Part shown: positions 43,130 through 50,993 of the stretch, in pieces
Layout: every line of letters begins with the position of its first letter
Position numbering within the stretch: the first letter of the stretch is position 1
Assembly: GCA_946479285.1 (NCBI GenBank)
Contig: CAMLFH010000010.1
Span: 96,665 to 160,664 of the forward strand
DNA: 64,000 bases
DNA from: an uncultured Flavobacteriales bacterium
GTDB taxonomy: Bacteria > Bacteroidota > Bacteroidia > Flavobacteriales > Crocinitomicaceae
Reading direction: 5' to 3'
Notes under the pieces: generated by a model
Database searches by the model: none
The model's input: the letters and a program-made list of their open reading frames with translations, nothing else
Told to the model about the DNA's origin: nothing
Translations under genes and position numbers: made by a program

Positions 43130-43151
43130 CGGTTTGGTAACCTTTCAGTTA

Positions 43152-43169
43152 TCCCGATAGCTATCGGGA
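43152..43169. repeat. Palindrome TCCCGATAGCTATCGGGA
   Basis: A perfect 18-bp palindrome between two genes. Variants occur at 58478-58493 and 58596-58613, and inside the coding sequence of Rhs fragment C at 7509-7526. Confidence 0.8.
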
Positions 43170-43213
43170 CATTTTCCCAAATATTTCCTACCTTCCCTCC
43201 CAAATCACTTGCT

Positions 43214-44134
43214 ATGAAAACCGGTTGGGAATTTGAGGACTTATCCAAATTATTGGAAGATGCCAGAAAAGGAAATGCTATTCCATTGGAAGAATTCACC
43301 GAAAACAATCCTTTTGCAAAAGTGGATCCTGCATTTACGAAGCTCCTGGTTTTGCGAAAGTTCCGGGTAAAAAAGATGCCATTCATGCCTCATCCATTGG
43401 TTTCAATTAATCCACCAAATGACGAACATTTTCAATGGGGAATCAGTATTGTGACTACACCTGAAGACGGTGAGACGAATTATTCAGTTTACATTCCCAA
43501 CCAATACAAGTACACCGGGCTTTCTTTTGAAAACGACGAAGTAACCATTCATGCAGAAGGTTTGAATGTGAAGTCAAATATTCGTGAACTACACCAAAAA
43601 TTGAGGGAATTCCACCCAATGTTTGACCAGAGCGATTTGGAACGCGCATTCAAAACCCTTACTAACGAAGGATTTCAAGGTCAAAAAGTTTCTGAACCGA
43701 CAACCATTGAACCGATCATTCAAAATGAATTCCTGGGAACACTTACATACGATCCAAAATATACCCAGTACGAAAACAACCGAACGTCGAAGTATTTTTC
43801 ATTTGAACTGAGTATTTATTACGAAGAACCGGGAGAATTCCCTGCTTTACTGGCATATGTTGAATCACAAATGAAAAATGAGTTCTACAAGCCTCATTTG
43901 CTTACAATGGAATCTGAAATGATTGCTCTTAAAAACGACAGCTGGCTGGATGAAGACGAAGAGGCAATCACTCCGAAACAATTCAGAGAATTAATCTCGA
44001 TTGAAAGTATTGTCTTTTACAGCGACCGATCCTGCGCTATTTATTGCAACGACGGGGATCTGTTCAGCGATCATAGTATTGATATTTCTATTGATAAGGA
44101 TGGAAATTACGAAAGTGTAACCTTAGCGGGATAA
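43214..44134 (+). CDS. Cytoplasmic protein with DUF2262-like C-terminal domain
   Basis: A 306-residue protein with no signal or membrane segment. The C-terminal 130 or so residues (from FLGTLTYDPKYTQYE to IDKDGNYESVTLAG) resemble the DUF2262 fold, with its late DGDLFSDHSIDISID segment. The N-terminal half (LLVLRKFRVKKMPFMPHP; VSIVTT-like strands) is not recognised. Many Bacteroidota carry such genes near small lipoproteins. Function is unknown. The TACCTTCC box 17 bases upstream supports the start. Confidence 0.65.
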   Translation: MKTGWEFEDLSKLLEDARKGNAIPLEEFTENNPFAKVDPAFTKLLVLRKFRVKKMPFMPHPLVSINPPNDEHFQWGISIVTTPEDGETNYSVYIPNQYKYTGLSFENDEVTIHAEGLNVKSNIRELHQKLREFHPMFDQSDLERAFKTLTNEGFQGQKVSEPTTIEPIIQNEFLGTLTYDPKYTQYENNRTSKYFSFELSIYYEEPGEFPALLAYVESQMKNEFYKPHLLTMESEMIALKNDSWLDEDEEAITPKQFRELISIESIVFYSDRSCAIYCNDGDLFSDHSIDISIDKDGNYESVTLAG

Positions 44135-44226
44135 ATTCATTTCTTTAAATCGGTTTGTTAACCTTTAGTTATTTGGTTTTGTAACCAATTTAGTTAACAA
44201 GTTTCAATGAAATTTTCCAATTTCCC

Positions 44227-44234
44227 TATCTTTA
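44227..44234 (+). promoter_or_regulatory. -7-like box (TATCTTTA), decides lipoprotein start
   Basis: TATCTTTA lies 23 bases before the ATG at 44258. Because it is inside the frame that would start at 44207, it argues for the downstream start. Confidence 0.4.
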
Positions 44235-44257
44235 CCCCAACGAAAACCCAAAACCTC

Positions 44258-44965
44258 ATGCGTATTTTCAGCTTGCTCATACTCGTTTTCCTACTCTTCT
44301 CCTGTTCGGAAGAAACCGAGAAGGAAATTTCCGTTAGTAACGAAATCAAGGAGTATATTCAAAAAAGGTATCAGACAAGTGAAATTTCTTCGAGTGTTGG
44401 TTCGGAGATCAGAAATGGAAAAAAAGAAAACAACTTTAATATCAGTGTGGGGAAAAGTACCGTAATGGACAATTCGAAATCTGGACCCGAACTCTTTGCA
44501 TCAGACATCGCTTTTCGTTTGTACTGCGGAATGGATGAGACCGAACGCAAAAAATACGATGTCATTGCTGTGAAAGTCACTCAAAGAAATAAGGTAACTG
44601 AAATGCGCTACAGCAATAAAGAACTGCTGGATGCTAATACGAATCTCCTTTGGCTGGATAAATTCTTCCGGATGGTGGAAAAAAAGGACTATCAAAAAGC
44701 CAAGGAACAATTCAATACCCAATTGGTAGATACCGCAACTGTGGACCTGAAGAACACTTACGAATCCCTTTCCTTTAGTTTGGGAAATCTTAAAAACCAG
44801 GAGCTGCAGGGATTTGAGATCATTGAATCAAAAGTGGATTCGAAAACTTACCGTGTGCTGCAGGCTTCTTACATTTCTTTCTACGATAAGGAATATACGC
44901 TCTCCAAATATGCTTTGCTAATGGACGAACCGGAGCAAAAATTGGTTAATTTGGCTTTCGAGTAA
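44258..44965 (+). CDS. Lipoprotein of unknown function
   Basis: I place the start at 44258 (235 residues) rather than the in-frame ATG at 44207. The later start gives a normal lipoprotein leader (RIFSLLILVFLLFSC) with the Cys near residue 16, and a -7-like box lies just upstream. The mature protein has a mixed middle (SDIAFRLYCGMDETERKKYD) and a C-terminal half rich in strands (VLQASYISFYDKEYTLSKYA). No domain is recognised. Confidence 0.7.
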   Translation: MRIFSLLILVFLLFSCSEETEKEISVSNEIKEYIQKRYQTSEISSSVGSEIRNGKKENNFNISVGKSTVMDNSKSGPELFASDIAFRLYCGMDETERKKYDVIAVKVTQRNKVTEMRYSNKELLDANTNLLWLDKFFRMVEKKDYQKAKEQFNTQLVDTATVDLKNTYESLSFSLGNLKNQELQGFEIIESKVDSKTYRVLQASYISFYDKEYTLSKYALLMDEPEQKLVNLAFE

Positions 44966-45034
44966 ATATTACGTTCCAATTAGACTAATTCACTTTTAGA
45001 AAACATTTTACCTCAACTTAGATGATCATAATTC

Positions 45035-45325
45035 GGCGATTAGGTGAACAAGATCGGGTACCTGTGCAGTAAATGACAGTAAATTTTCCATACTGTTTGA
45101 GGCGGAACGCTGAGTTTATGGAAGAGCCAGCCGCGGCTGGTGAAGACTGAAGCTAGCCTGTAAGGCTTAAAGCGGAAGGAGGCATAACCTGCTAACAGGT
45201 CGATTGGTTTACCAACGCCTAGACCTTTTTGGCTCCACCTTTTTGTGGCAATGATAAGAGCCAGCCGTGGCTGGTGAAGACGAAGGTTTTGCCTCACAAG
45301 GCAATAAACCGCAGGTAAGGTGGAA
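45035..45325 (+). repeat. Structured repeat element, copy 1 (about 290 bp)
   Basis: It starts GGCGATTAGGTGAAC and ends AAGGTGG, and shares with 46001-46240 the blocks CCTGTGCAGTAAATGACAGT, ACTGTTTGAGGCG, GCTGAGTTTATG, ACCTGCTAACAGGTCGATTG and TTGGCTCCACCTTTTTGTGG. It contains several hairpins, including two copies of the palindrome CCAGCCG(C/T)GGCTGG in AGAGCCAGCCG...GCTGGTGAAGAC modules that copy 2 lacks. It fills most of the 44966-45356 gap and has no long open frame. It could be a non-autonomous element or encode a structured RNA. Confidence 0.75.
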
Positions 45326-45356
45326 AAATGATTATTTTAGTAGTTAATCCTGATTT

Positions 45357-45938
45357 ATGAGTAGAACAAGCATCAATCTTCTTTCACTGGCAATCCTTTC
45401 TTGCTTGTTATTTTCTTGCGGCAGTGATTCCAACAAAGAGGCAGAAACAAAACAGCGTGCAGAATTATTAAAAGATCCGGAAGGTGTTAAATCAACTAAG
45501 CCCGACTTATTAGCCACAGTTCCATTCAAAAATCTGCCGGTTACAGATTCCACCAGTTTTGACAATTTCAACGGCGAAGACAAACTTTCCGGAAAATTGG
45601 TATCCAAATTACAGCTGAAAAGCATTGACCCGAATTTTAAGAACTTTCATTCCAGGTATCGCATTGTGTTATCAACGACTGTAGACATGATGGTTGTTAC
45701 AGCATCTGCCGAGCATGAAATGAAAACCTTTTTGATCTCTTATTCGAAAGAAGACTATCAGCTCATTGATAAAGTGATGATCGCCTATGACGAAATAGCC
45801 GAATCGGCATTTTCTGCAACCGGAAAGATTTCCAAAGAAGACGTGGTCGTGAAGAATTACAATTACATGGGTGATGAACCTGTGATTGAAGTGAAGAAGT
45901 ACCGCATCGAGCAATCGGGAAAGTTTACTCAAAAATAG
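45357..45938 (+). CDS. Lipoprotein of unknown function bracketed by structured repeats
   Basis: A 193-residue predicted lipoprotein (lipobox LFSC near residue 20, then GSDSNKEAE). The mature part has a flexible charged linker (to about residue 60) and a globular end with strands (YRIVLSTTVDMMVVTAS; DVVVKNYNYMGDEPVIEVK). No family is recognised. Two direct copies of the 240-290 bp element lie immediately before and after it. Confidence 0.72.
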   Translation: MSRTSINLLSLAILSCLLFSCGSDSNKEAETKQRAELLKDPEGVKSTKPDLLATVPFKNLPVTDSTSFDNFNGEDKLSGKLVSKLQLKSIDPNFKNFHSRYRIVLSTTVDMMVVTASAEHEMKTFLISYSKEDYQLIDKVMIAYDEIAESAFSATGKISKEDVVVKNYNYMGDEPVIEVKKYRIEQSGKFTQK

Positions 45939-46000
45939 AATCAGGGGAATTCAAGATCATTATTCAGAAGAGTTATTCTTCAATAAAACTAAATCTAACC

Positions 46001-46240
46001 GGCGATTAGGTGAACAAGATCGGGCACCTGTGCAGTAAATGACAGTAAATTTCTCATACTGTTTGAGGCGCAGCTGAGTTTATGAGAAATTCTGGCATGA
46101 CCTGCTAACAGGTCGATTGGTTTACCCGCGCCTAGACCTTACCTTACAACTTTCGCTCTAACGTTTGTCGTTGTTTCGTCTTCTCTAGCTTCGCTAGTTC
46201 TTGGCTCCACCTTTTTGTGGCAATGACAAAAAGGTGGAAA
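46001..46240 (+). repeat. Structured repeat element, copy 2 (about 240 bp)
   Basis: Same start and end as copy 1 but with cleaner hairpins. AATTTCTCATA and TATGAGAAATT (11 bp) enclose the ACTGTTTGAGGCG...GCTGAGTT core, ACCTG-CTAA-CAGGT follows, and CCACCTTTTTGT (46207-46218) pairs perfectly with ACAAAAAGGTGG (46226-46237). This last stem is split by an insertion in copy 1. It fills most of the gap 45939-46257. Confidence 0.78.
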
Positions 46241-46257
46241 ATACCTATCTTAGGTAG

Positions 46258-46848
46258 ATGGAACAAGAACTTCATCCCTGGAACTGGTTCGCTCCCGAAG
46301 GTAGCAGAGTCCTGATTGTCGGGACCTTTCCTCCTACTAAGCGAAACTGGTCTTTTGATTTCTTTTATCCCAATAAGGCCAACTTCTTCTGGAGAATTAT
46401 TGCACGGATTGCGGAGACGGAATTACAGGTTCCCACTGGAGATTTAGCAGTTGAGGAACGAAAGGACCTGCTGCGAAAATTACACCTGGCCGTCACTGAT
46501 ATGGGACAACACATTGAGCGCGCCGGGAACAGTTCTCTGGATGAAAACCTGAGTGTGCTGGCATACATGGATATCTTCCAGATCCTGGATGAGAACCCGG
46601 GAATTCGTAAGATTATTTTCACCAGCAGCTCCGGAAAGGAAAGTGCCACCCGCTGGTTTAACCGGTTTTTGGAAACAAAAGAGATCACACACCGTTTTCC
46701 AACAGGTAAAAGACCGCTAAAAAGCAGCCTTCAGTACAAGGAACGAAACATCGAATTAGTGGTTCTTTACTCCACTTCTCCACGTGCCGCCAATCGGTTT
46801 TCTTTTGAGGATTTGGTGGATTTGTACCGCAATGAGATCCTTTATTAA
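46258..46848 (+). CDS. Uracil-DNA glycosylase superfamily-like protein
   Basis: A 196-residue cytoplasmic protein with the two ends of the UDG-type active site. VGTFPPTKRNWSFDFFYPN (about 21-39) is an opening water-activating loop, and LYSTSPRAANR (170-180) is a closing loop like the HPSP-type motif of mismatch-specific glycosylases. The middle (FWRIIARI) and helices fit the fold. The usual catalytic Asn/Asp is not obvious, so activity is uncertain. Relatives remove damaged or mispaired bases. Confidence 0.75.
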   Translation: MEQELHPWNWFAPEGSRVLIVGTFPPTKRNWSFDFFYPNKANFFWRIIARIAETELQVPTGDLAVEERKDLLRKLHLAVTDMGQHIERAGNSSLDENLSVLAYMDIFQILDENPGIRKIIFTSSSGKESATRWFNRFLETKEITHRFPTGKRPLKSSLQYKERNIELVVLYSTSPRAANRFSFEDLVDLYRNEILY

Positions 46849-46880
46849 AGATACTTCAGCTTCATCTGCTGGGTTGATTC

Positions 46881-46910
46881 TTGGTTGTGATCGGTAAATT
46901 GTTAGCTTTG
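46881..46910 (+). promoter_or_regulatory. Bacteroidota promoter, -33 TTG and -7 TAGCTTTG
   Basis: TTG at 46881-46883, a 19-base spacer, and TAGCTTTG at 46903-46910 match the TTG-N19-TAnnTTTG consensus exactly. The next ATG is only 5 bases further on, so the transcript is leaderless or the second Met (46928) is used. Confidence 0.7.
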
Positions 46911-46915
46911 GGGCC

Positions 46916-47452
46916 ATGAAAACCATCATGCAAAAATTCCTTGCAATCACGCTGATCATTACTTCTGTGTTTGCATTCCTGGGTGGCATCCTTGTTCGCG
47001 GGGCGCTAAGTAATTTGAATAATTATGTCAGTTATTTTATGCTCTTCCTCGGAATCGGACTGATGGTTTTGTTCGTGATCGTTCTTGTGATTGCTGTTCG
47101 TTACTCCCGGAAAAAAGAACTGAAGGAGGTAATGGGTAAATACCTAACTGCTGCCCAGGGAACCAAGTTCAACATCGACCTGGATACTGTCCGGATTAAA
47201 AGCAATAACTGGGAAAATTTAAGGTTTATCGAAGCTCACCTTCAGGACATCGAAATAAAAGAAAAAAAATTGCAAACGATCCTTGAATTCGATGTGGAAA
47301 TCAACGGGGAGAAGAAACAATTTCACTTTCCTACAAACCTGGAACCTAAAAGCCTCGAAATGTATTTCGCGATTCAAAAAGAAACGACTTTCTACTTAGA
47401 TCCTGCAGATCACACAAACTTCTTCCTGGATTTGAGTTTTATTCGAACTTAA
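46916..47452 (+). CDS. Membrane protein of unknown function
   Basis: A 178-residue protein with two membrane helices (about 6-30 and 40-62), then a basic stretch (RYSRKKELKEVMGKYLT) and a cytoplasmic beta-rich domain (about 80-178: DLDTVRIKSNNWENLRFIEA). No family is recognised. The first Met lies almost on the promoter's transcription start; Met5 is an alternative start giving the same topology. Confidence 0.68.
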   Translation: MKTIMQKFLAITLIITSVFAFLGGILVRGALSNLNNYVSYFMLFLGIGLMVLFVIVLVIAVRYSRKKELKEVMGKYLTAAQGTKFNIDLDTVRIKSNNWENLRFIEAHLQDIEIKEKKLQTILEFDVEINGEKKQFHFPTNLEPKSLEMYFAIQKETTFYLDPADHTNFFLDLSFIRT

Positions 47453-47497
47453 CCTATTTTTAATCTCAAATTCAATCAAACCGATAAAAAACTTAAA

Positions 47498-48037
47498 ATG
47501 GCATTTTTAGACACCAGCTTTGAAAACTCTCTAAATAATCAGGAATTACTTGAAATCCGTTATTTCAATATCCATGATGATTATTTTATTTTTGATTCCG
47601 AAAATTTATTAATTATTGATGGCGCGGTCTTACTTCAATTTTCAACTACTAAATTGACTTTAGGATGGAATGCAAATTTGGAGCTTTTTGATACCGTCGA
47701 GGAAGATGTCTCGGTACTTTTGAAAGATTCAAATTTTTATGAGCTGGATTTAGATAACGAAGTCTTAACGAAGAAGTTTATTGGTAAAAAAATTCAATCT
47801 ACCAGTGTTAAATGGAATTGGTACCAGGATTTAAATGACGACTACGAACCGGATGGCCCTCAAATGAACATTATCGAGGAACTGGTTCTAAAATTCGAAG
47901 ATGGAAGTTCTCTTCAGATTGCAACGGTCCGCTATACGTTAAATCAAAAAAACGTCACCGATCTGGAATTTGATCCGCAAGGGCAACTAATGATTTCAGC
48001 AAATAACGTTCGAACTATCGCAACTTATGCACATTGA
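47498..48037 (+). CDS. Cytoplasmic protein of unknown function
   Basis: A 179-residue acidic, strand-rich protein without signal peptide (YFNIHDDYFIFDSENLLIID; NIIEELVLKFEDGSSLQIAT). It overlaps the next gene (DUF4180) by 11 bp, so the two are probably translated together. No domain is recognised. Confidence 0.65.
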   Translation: MAFLDTSFENSLNNQELLEIRYFNIHDDYFIFDSENLLIIDGAVLLQFSTTKLTLGWNANLELFDTVEEDVSVLLKDSNFYELDLDNEVLTKKFIGKKIQSTSVKWNWYQDLNDDYEPDGPQMNIIEELVLKFEDGSSLQIATVRYTLNQKNVTDLEFDPQGQLMISANNVRTIATYAH

Positions 48038-48389
48038 AACCCATACTGTAAATACGATTTCCATTGCAGAAATAACTGCGGCAGGCTATCTGATTGAAAA
48101 AGCCGAAGACGGCCTCGACCTTCTTGGAACTGTCTATTACCAGGGATTCGACCGCATGATCATCCATGCAAAGAACATCACCCAGGATTTCTTTGACCTG
48201 AAAAACGGAATGGCGGGCGAAATGCTTCAGAAATTCTCCAATTACCGCATGCGCCTGGCAATTGTGGGAAATTTTTCGACGTACACCGGCAAAAGCATCA
48301 CGGATTTCATGTATGAATGTAATAATGGAAAGCAGGTGAATTTTTTGAAAACGATTCATGAGGCTTTGGAGAAATTATCCATCAGCTGA
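48027..48389 (+). CDS. DUF4180 family protein
   Basis: A 120-residue protein matching the DUF4180 pattern over its length: DGLDLLGTVYYQGFDRMIIH, FFDLKNGMAGEMLQKFSNY, RLAIVGNFSTYTGKSITDFM, YECNNGKQVNFL. The family is widespread, small and uncharacterised. It begins within the 3' end of the preceding gene. Confidence 0.88.
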   Translation: MHIETHTVNTISIAEITAAGYLIEKAEDGLDLLGTVYYQGFDRMIIHAKNITQDFFDLKNGMAGEMLQKFSNYRMRLAIVGNFSTYTGKSITDFMYECNNGKQVNFLKTIHEALEKLSIS

Positions 48390-48464
48390 TAATCTTTAAT
48401 TCATCATTCTTCAGTAACTTTCGACCAGAAATTGAATTAGTTTCATAAACGAAATCTTCAAATT

Positions 48465-49463
48465 ATGAGTATTGGAAAAATCGCCTTTTTATCTTTTATA
48501 TGTGCACTGTTAGTTACTTTTCAATGTGCATTTTCTCAGTTGGATACGGTCAAATTCAACAATCCTCTGCCTATCTTAAACGGGAAAGCGGTATTTACTT
48601 TTCCGGCTGGTGCTCAAAATGTGAAACGTGACGTGGATATCATGTCGGCAGACCACAATGCGAATGAAGAAACACGGATCATGTATGATTTGGGAGACAA
48701 GCGATTGGTGTTTTTTGCCGAAGAATTATTTGCCTTGGGCGAAGATCGGTTATTCGAACACGTTTCGAAAGATTATGCAGGTGATCCTTTTACCCTGAAA
48801 GTACTGACGGACAAAAACCAGCTTTATTCCATTTTAGCGACCCCTACAAACTGGGATTCAACCCAGAACGGAATCCTGCTGAACACGCTGATCGTCAAAA
48901 CAGCTGACAATACTTTATTCCGAATCCATGCTTTGATCACTCCAACGGCTTATAAATGGAAAGATCAATACATCAAACTCACCGAACAGGTCTTCGCTTC
49001 ATTGGCTAAAGGAACCCGTACAATTGATTTAAGTGCGCGGAAAGAAACACTACCCATTTTCGGATCAGATAAAAAATTCACTTTTGAGATTCCGCAGAAT
49101 TTTGTGGTCAACGTAAGTCAGAAATACGACTTCCAGGTTTTCAAGTTCCGTACCTATCGCCCTTATTCCGATACAAACTGGACCAATATCACTTTGTACA
49201 CGGGGCATCATCCTTCTGCAAACTACAGGGATTACGGCTTTTCAGCAGCTGATCTTCAAAAAAAGGACGGAAATTTCCTGGGTAAAAAAGTATCGTGGAT
49301 TTTCTATCCTATTCCGAAAGAAGGTTATTACTGCAAGGAGCAGATAATCCCGGCAGATGAAATTGAAGAAGACCTGGTGGTTCATATCTCCATGACTTCT
49401 AACCTGGAAAGATCCCTGGATGAATTGACACGAATTATGGAATCAGTGACACTGACCAAATAG
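48465..49463 (+). CDS. Exported protein of unknown function
   Basis: A 332-residue protein with a signal peptide ending near AFSQ. The mature region seems to hold two related halves: a strand-rich part with EETRIMYDLGDKRLVFFAEE, and a later part (LPIFGSDKKFTFEIPQNFVV onward), each beginning with a phrase about a field of force-like beta strands. No family is recognised. It is followed after 5 bp by a lipoprotein gene and then overlapping membrane-protein genes, suggesting one operon to about 50993. Confidence 0.65.
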   Translation: MSIGKIAFLSFICALLVTFQCAFSQLDTVKFNNPLPILNGKAVFTFPAGAQNVKRDVDIMSADHNANEETRIMYDLGDKRLVFFAEELFALGEDRLFEHVSKDYAGDPFTLKVLTDKNQLYSILATPTNWDSTQNGILLNTLIVKTADNTLFRIHALITPTAYKWKDQYIKLTEQVFASLAKGTRTIDLSARKETLPIFGSDKKFTFEIPQNFVVNVSQKYDFQVFKFRTYRPYSDTNWTNITLYTGHHPSANYRDYGFSAADLQKKDGNFLGKKVSWIFYPIPKEGYYCKEQIIPADEIEEDLVVHISMTSNLERSLDELTRIMESVTLTK

Positions 49464-49468
49464 TAAGC

Positions 49469-49870
49469 ATGAAAAAAACGCTGCTTTCCGCATTGCTTTT
49501 AATGCTTTTTCTTTTTTCCTGCACGCAGAAAAAGATTGAATCATTAGCAGACCTGGTTGAAATTGATGCCATTTCCAGTGTCAAAATGTCGAACAATTCG
49601 GGAACTTTTTACTTGAACGATGACCAACTGGTTTCATTTAAGGAGGATTTGAAGACTTTAACTTATACGAAAATGACTGCAAAGGTCGGGGCAATCCAAA
49701 TGGAGTTGACCATTGATGGAAAGAAGGTTGTCTTAAGTTCTGCTACACATGGTGACTATGTTGAAGCACATAACTCAATCGCCACAAAAAACCAGGACCA
49801 ATTGGAACCGGATTCCTGGCTTTATTTTGAAACCAACGGAGTGAATTTTGATAATTATACCAAACAATGA
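49469..49870 (+). CDS. Small lipoprotein of unknown function
   Basis: A 133-residue predicted lipoprotein (lipobox LFSC near residue 18, then TQKKIE). The mature domain has short strands (SSVKMSNNSGTFYLNDDQLV; GAIQMELTIDGKKVVLSS). No family is recognised. It starts 5 bp after the exported protein and overlaps the following membrane-protein gene by four bases (ATGA), so the three are translationally coupled. Confidence 0.72.
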   Translation: MKKTLLSALLLMLFLFSCTQKKIESLADLVEIDAISSVKMSNNSGTFYLNDDQLVSFKEDLKTLTYTKMTAKVGAIQMELTIDGKKVVLSSATHGDYVEAHNSIATKNQDQLEPDSWLYFETNGVNFDNYTKQ

Positions 49871-50334
49871 TCAAATCACACCTGATATCCATTCTATACG
49901 GTTTCACAGCTCTAACCTGCTGTTCATTGGCGTTATTCGATCATTCCGATTCTCTTGACATTGCTATTTACGACACTTATTTTGTTAGTGCTAAAAGTCA
50001 TATTTGGCTAAGCCTGGCGCTATTATTTATTTTGTTTACCGGAATTTCTCTCACTTTCGAACTTCTTCGAAAACCAATGAACAGCATACTTTCTGTCATT
50101 CATTATTTGCTTACAATGGGATGTTTGGTAAGCATTTGTTTCATCCTCCAAAAATCAGAACCTAAACGCTATTATGATTACAGTGTTTACGATGATTTCA
50201 ATCAAACAACCTCTGATTACGGAGCGACAAACTCATTGGTCCTTATTCTTTACATTCTTTTTGCTGCCCAATTTATTTTCATTCTGAATGTGATCCTTTC
50301 TATTTTCAGAAAAAATCCTAATAAACAGCAGTAA
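49867..50334 (+). CDS. Four-helix membrane protein with oxidase-like DTYFV motif
   Basis: A 155-residue protein of four membrane helices. The loop between helices 1 and 2 reads DIAIYDTYFVSAKSHIWLSL, which closely recalls the DTYFVVAHFH segment of haem-copper oxidase subunit I. The second His that would bind haem or copper is absent or shifted, so enzymatic activity is unlikely from this protein alone. It is paralogous to 50430-50993. Function is unknown. Confidence 0.7.
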   Translation: MIKSHLISILYGFTALTCCSLALFDHSDSLDIAIYDTYFVSAKSHIWLSLALLFILFTGISLTFELLRKPMNSILSVIHYLLTMGCLVSICFILQKSEPKRYYDYSVYDDFNQTTSDYGATNSLVLILYILFAAQFIFILNVILSIFRKNPNKQQ

Positions 50335-50429
50335 TCACTGAACTCTTACATATCTTAGAAACACTGGAATCTGAAAACGGACCAATTGGACTCAAATTCA
50401 GTTTCTCAACATCATTAAAAGAATGCATT

Positions 50430-50993
50430 ATGAGAAATTTCAAGAGTTACATCATGACCCTTTTTTACGCCGTCACGGCAGTAGGCCTTTTGATTGTGTG
50501 CCTGGAAACGGACGCAACACCAACGGTGGATATTGCTTTCGGGAATTCTGCTACAGCACTTCCCCAAAAGTATGTGCTTTTAATATTGACCATTCTCTTT
50601 TTCGTATTCACCTTCATTTCATTGGTCCAGGAACTCATGCGAAGACCGTTAGTCAAATTCATGTGCTGGATTCATTATATTGTCACTATCGCCTGCCTGT
50701 TGATTTTACGCCATATCTTATTGGTTGAACTTGCAACGGGTGAAGGTGTCGATTACAGCCTTCCTGAAAATATTGATGATGCTGCAGTGCAAAATGCCGA
50801 ATGGAAATCGCCTCTTACCATTGTGGGTATTACATTTGTAGCTGCACAGGCACTCTTCCTGCTTAATGTCATTATTACGCAATTCAAAAGAAGGCAAATG
50901 GATTCCGTGGAACCAATTCCGGAACAAACTCCTAAAAACCCAAAGCCGCCAACTGAACCAATTGGCAGCCAAGAAGTCAGAGATATTATTTAA
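50430..50993 (+). CDS. Four-helix membrane protein, paralogue of preceding gene
   Basis: A 187-residue protein sharing the four-helix plan and phrases of its neighbour: FTFISLVQELMRRPLVKFMC aligns with GISLTFELLRKPMNSILSVI, and both have a long polar loop before helix 4 and FLLNVI at the end. It lacks the DTYFV motif and has an extra Pro-rich cytoplasmic tail (about 160-187: PIPEQTPKNPKPP). It is convergent with, and overlaps by 8 bp, the Tim44-like gene. Confidence 0.7.
   Translation: MRNFKSYIMTLFYAVTAVGLLIVCLETDATPTVDIAFGNSATALPQKYVLLILTILFFVFTFISLVQELMRRPLVKFMCWIHYIVTIACLLILRHILLVELATGEGVDYSLPENIDDAAVQNAEWKSPLTIVGITFVAAQALFLLNVIITQFKRRQMDSVEPIPEQTPKNPKPPTEPIGSQEVRDII

Noticed and set aside
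44207..44257. Upstream start for the lipoprotein at 44258
   Set aside because: It would bury the lipoprotein leader behind 17 polar residues and place the -7-like box inside the coding sequence.
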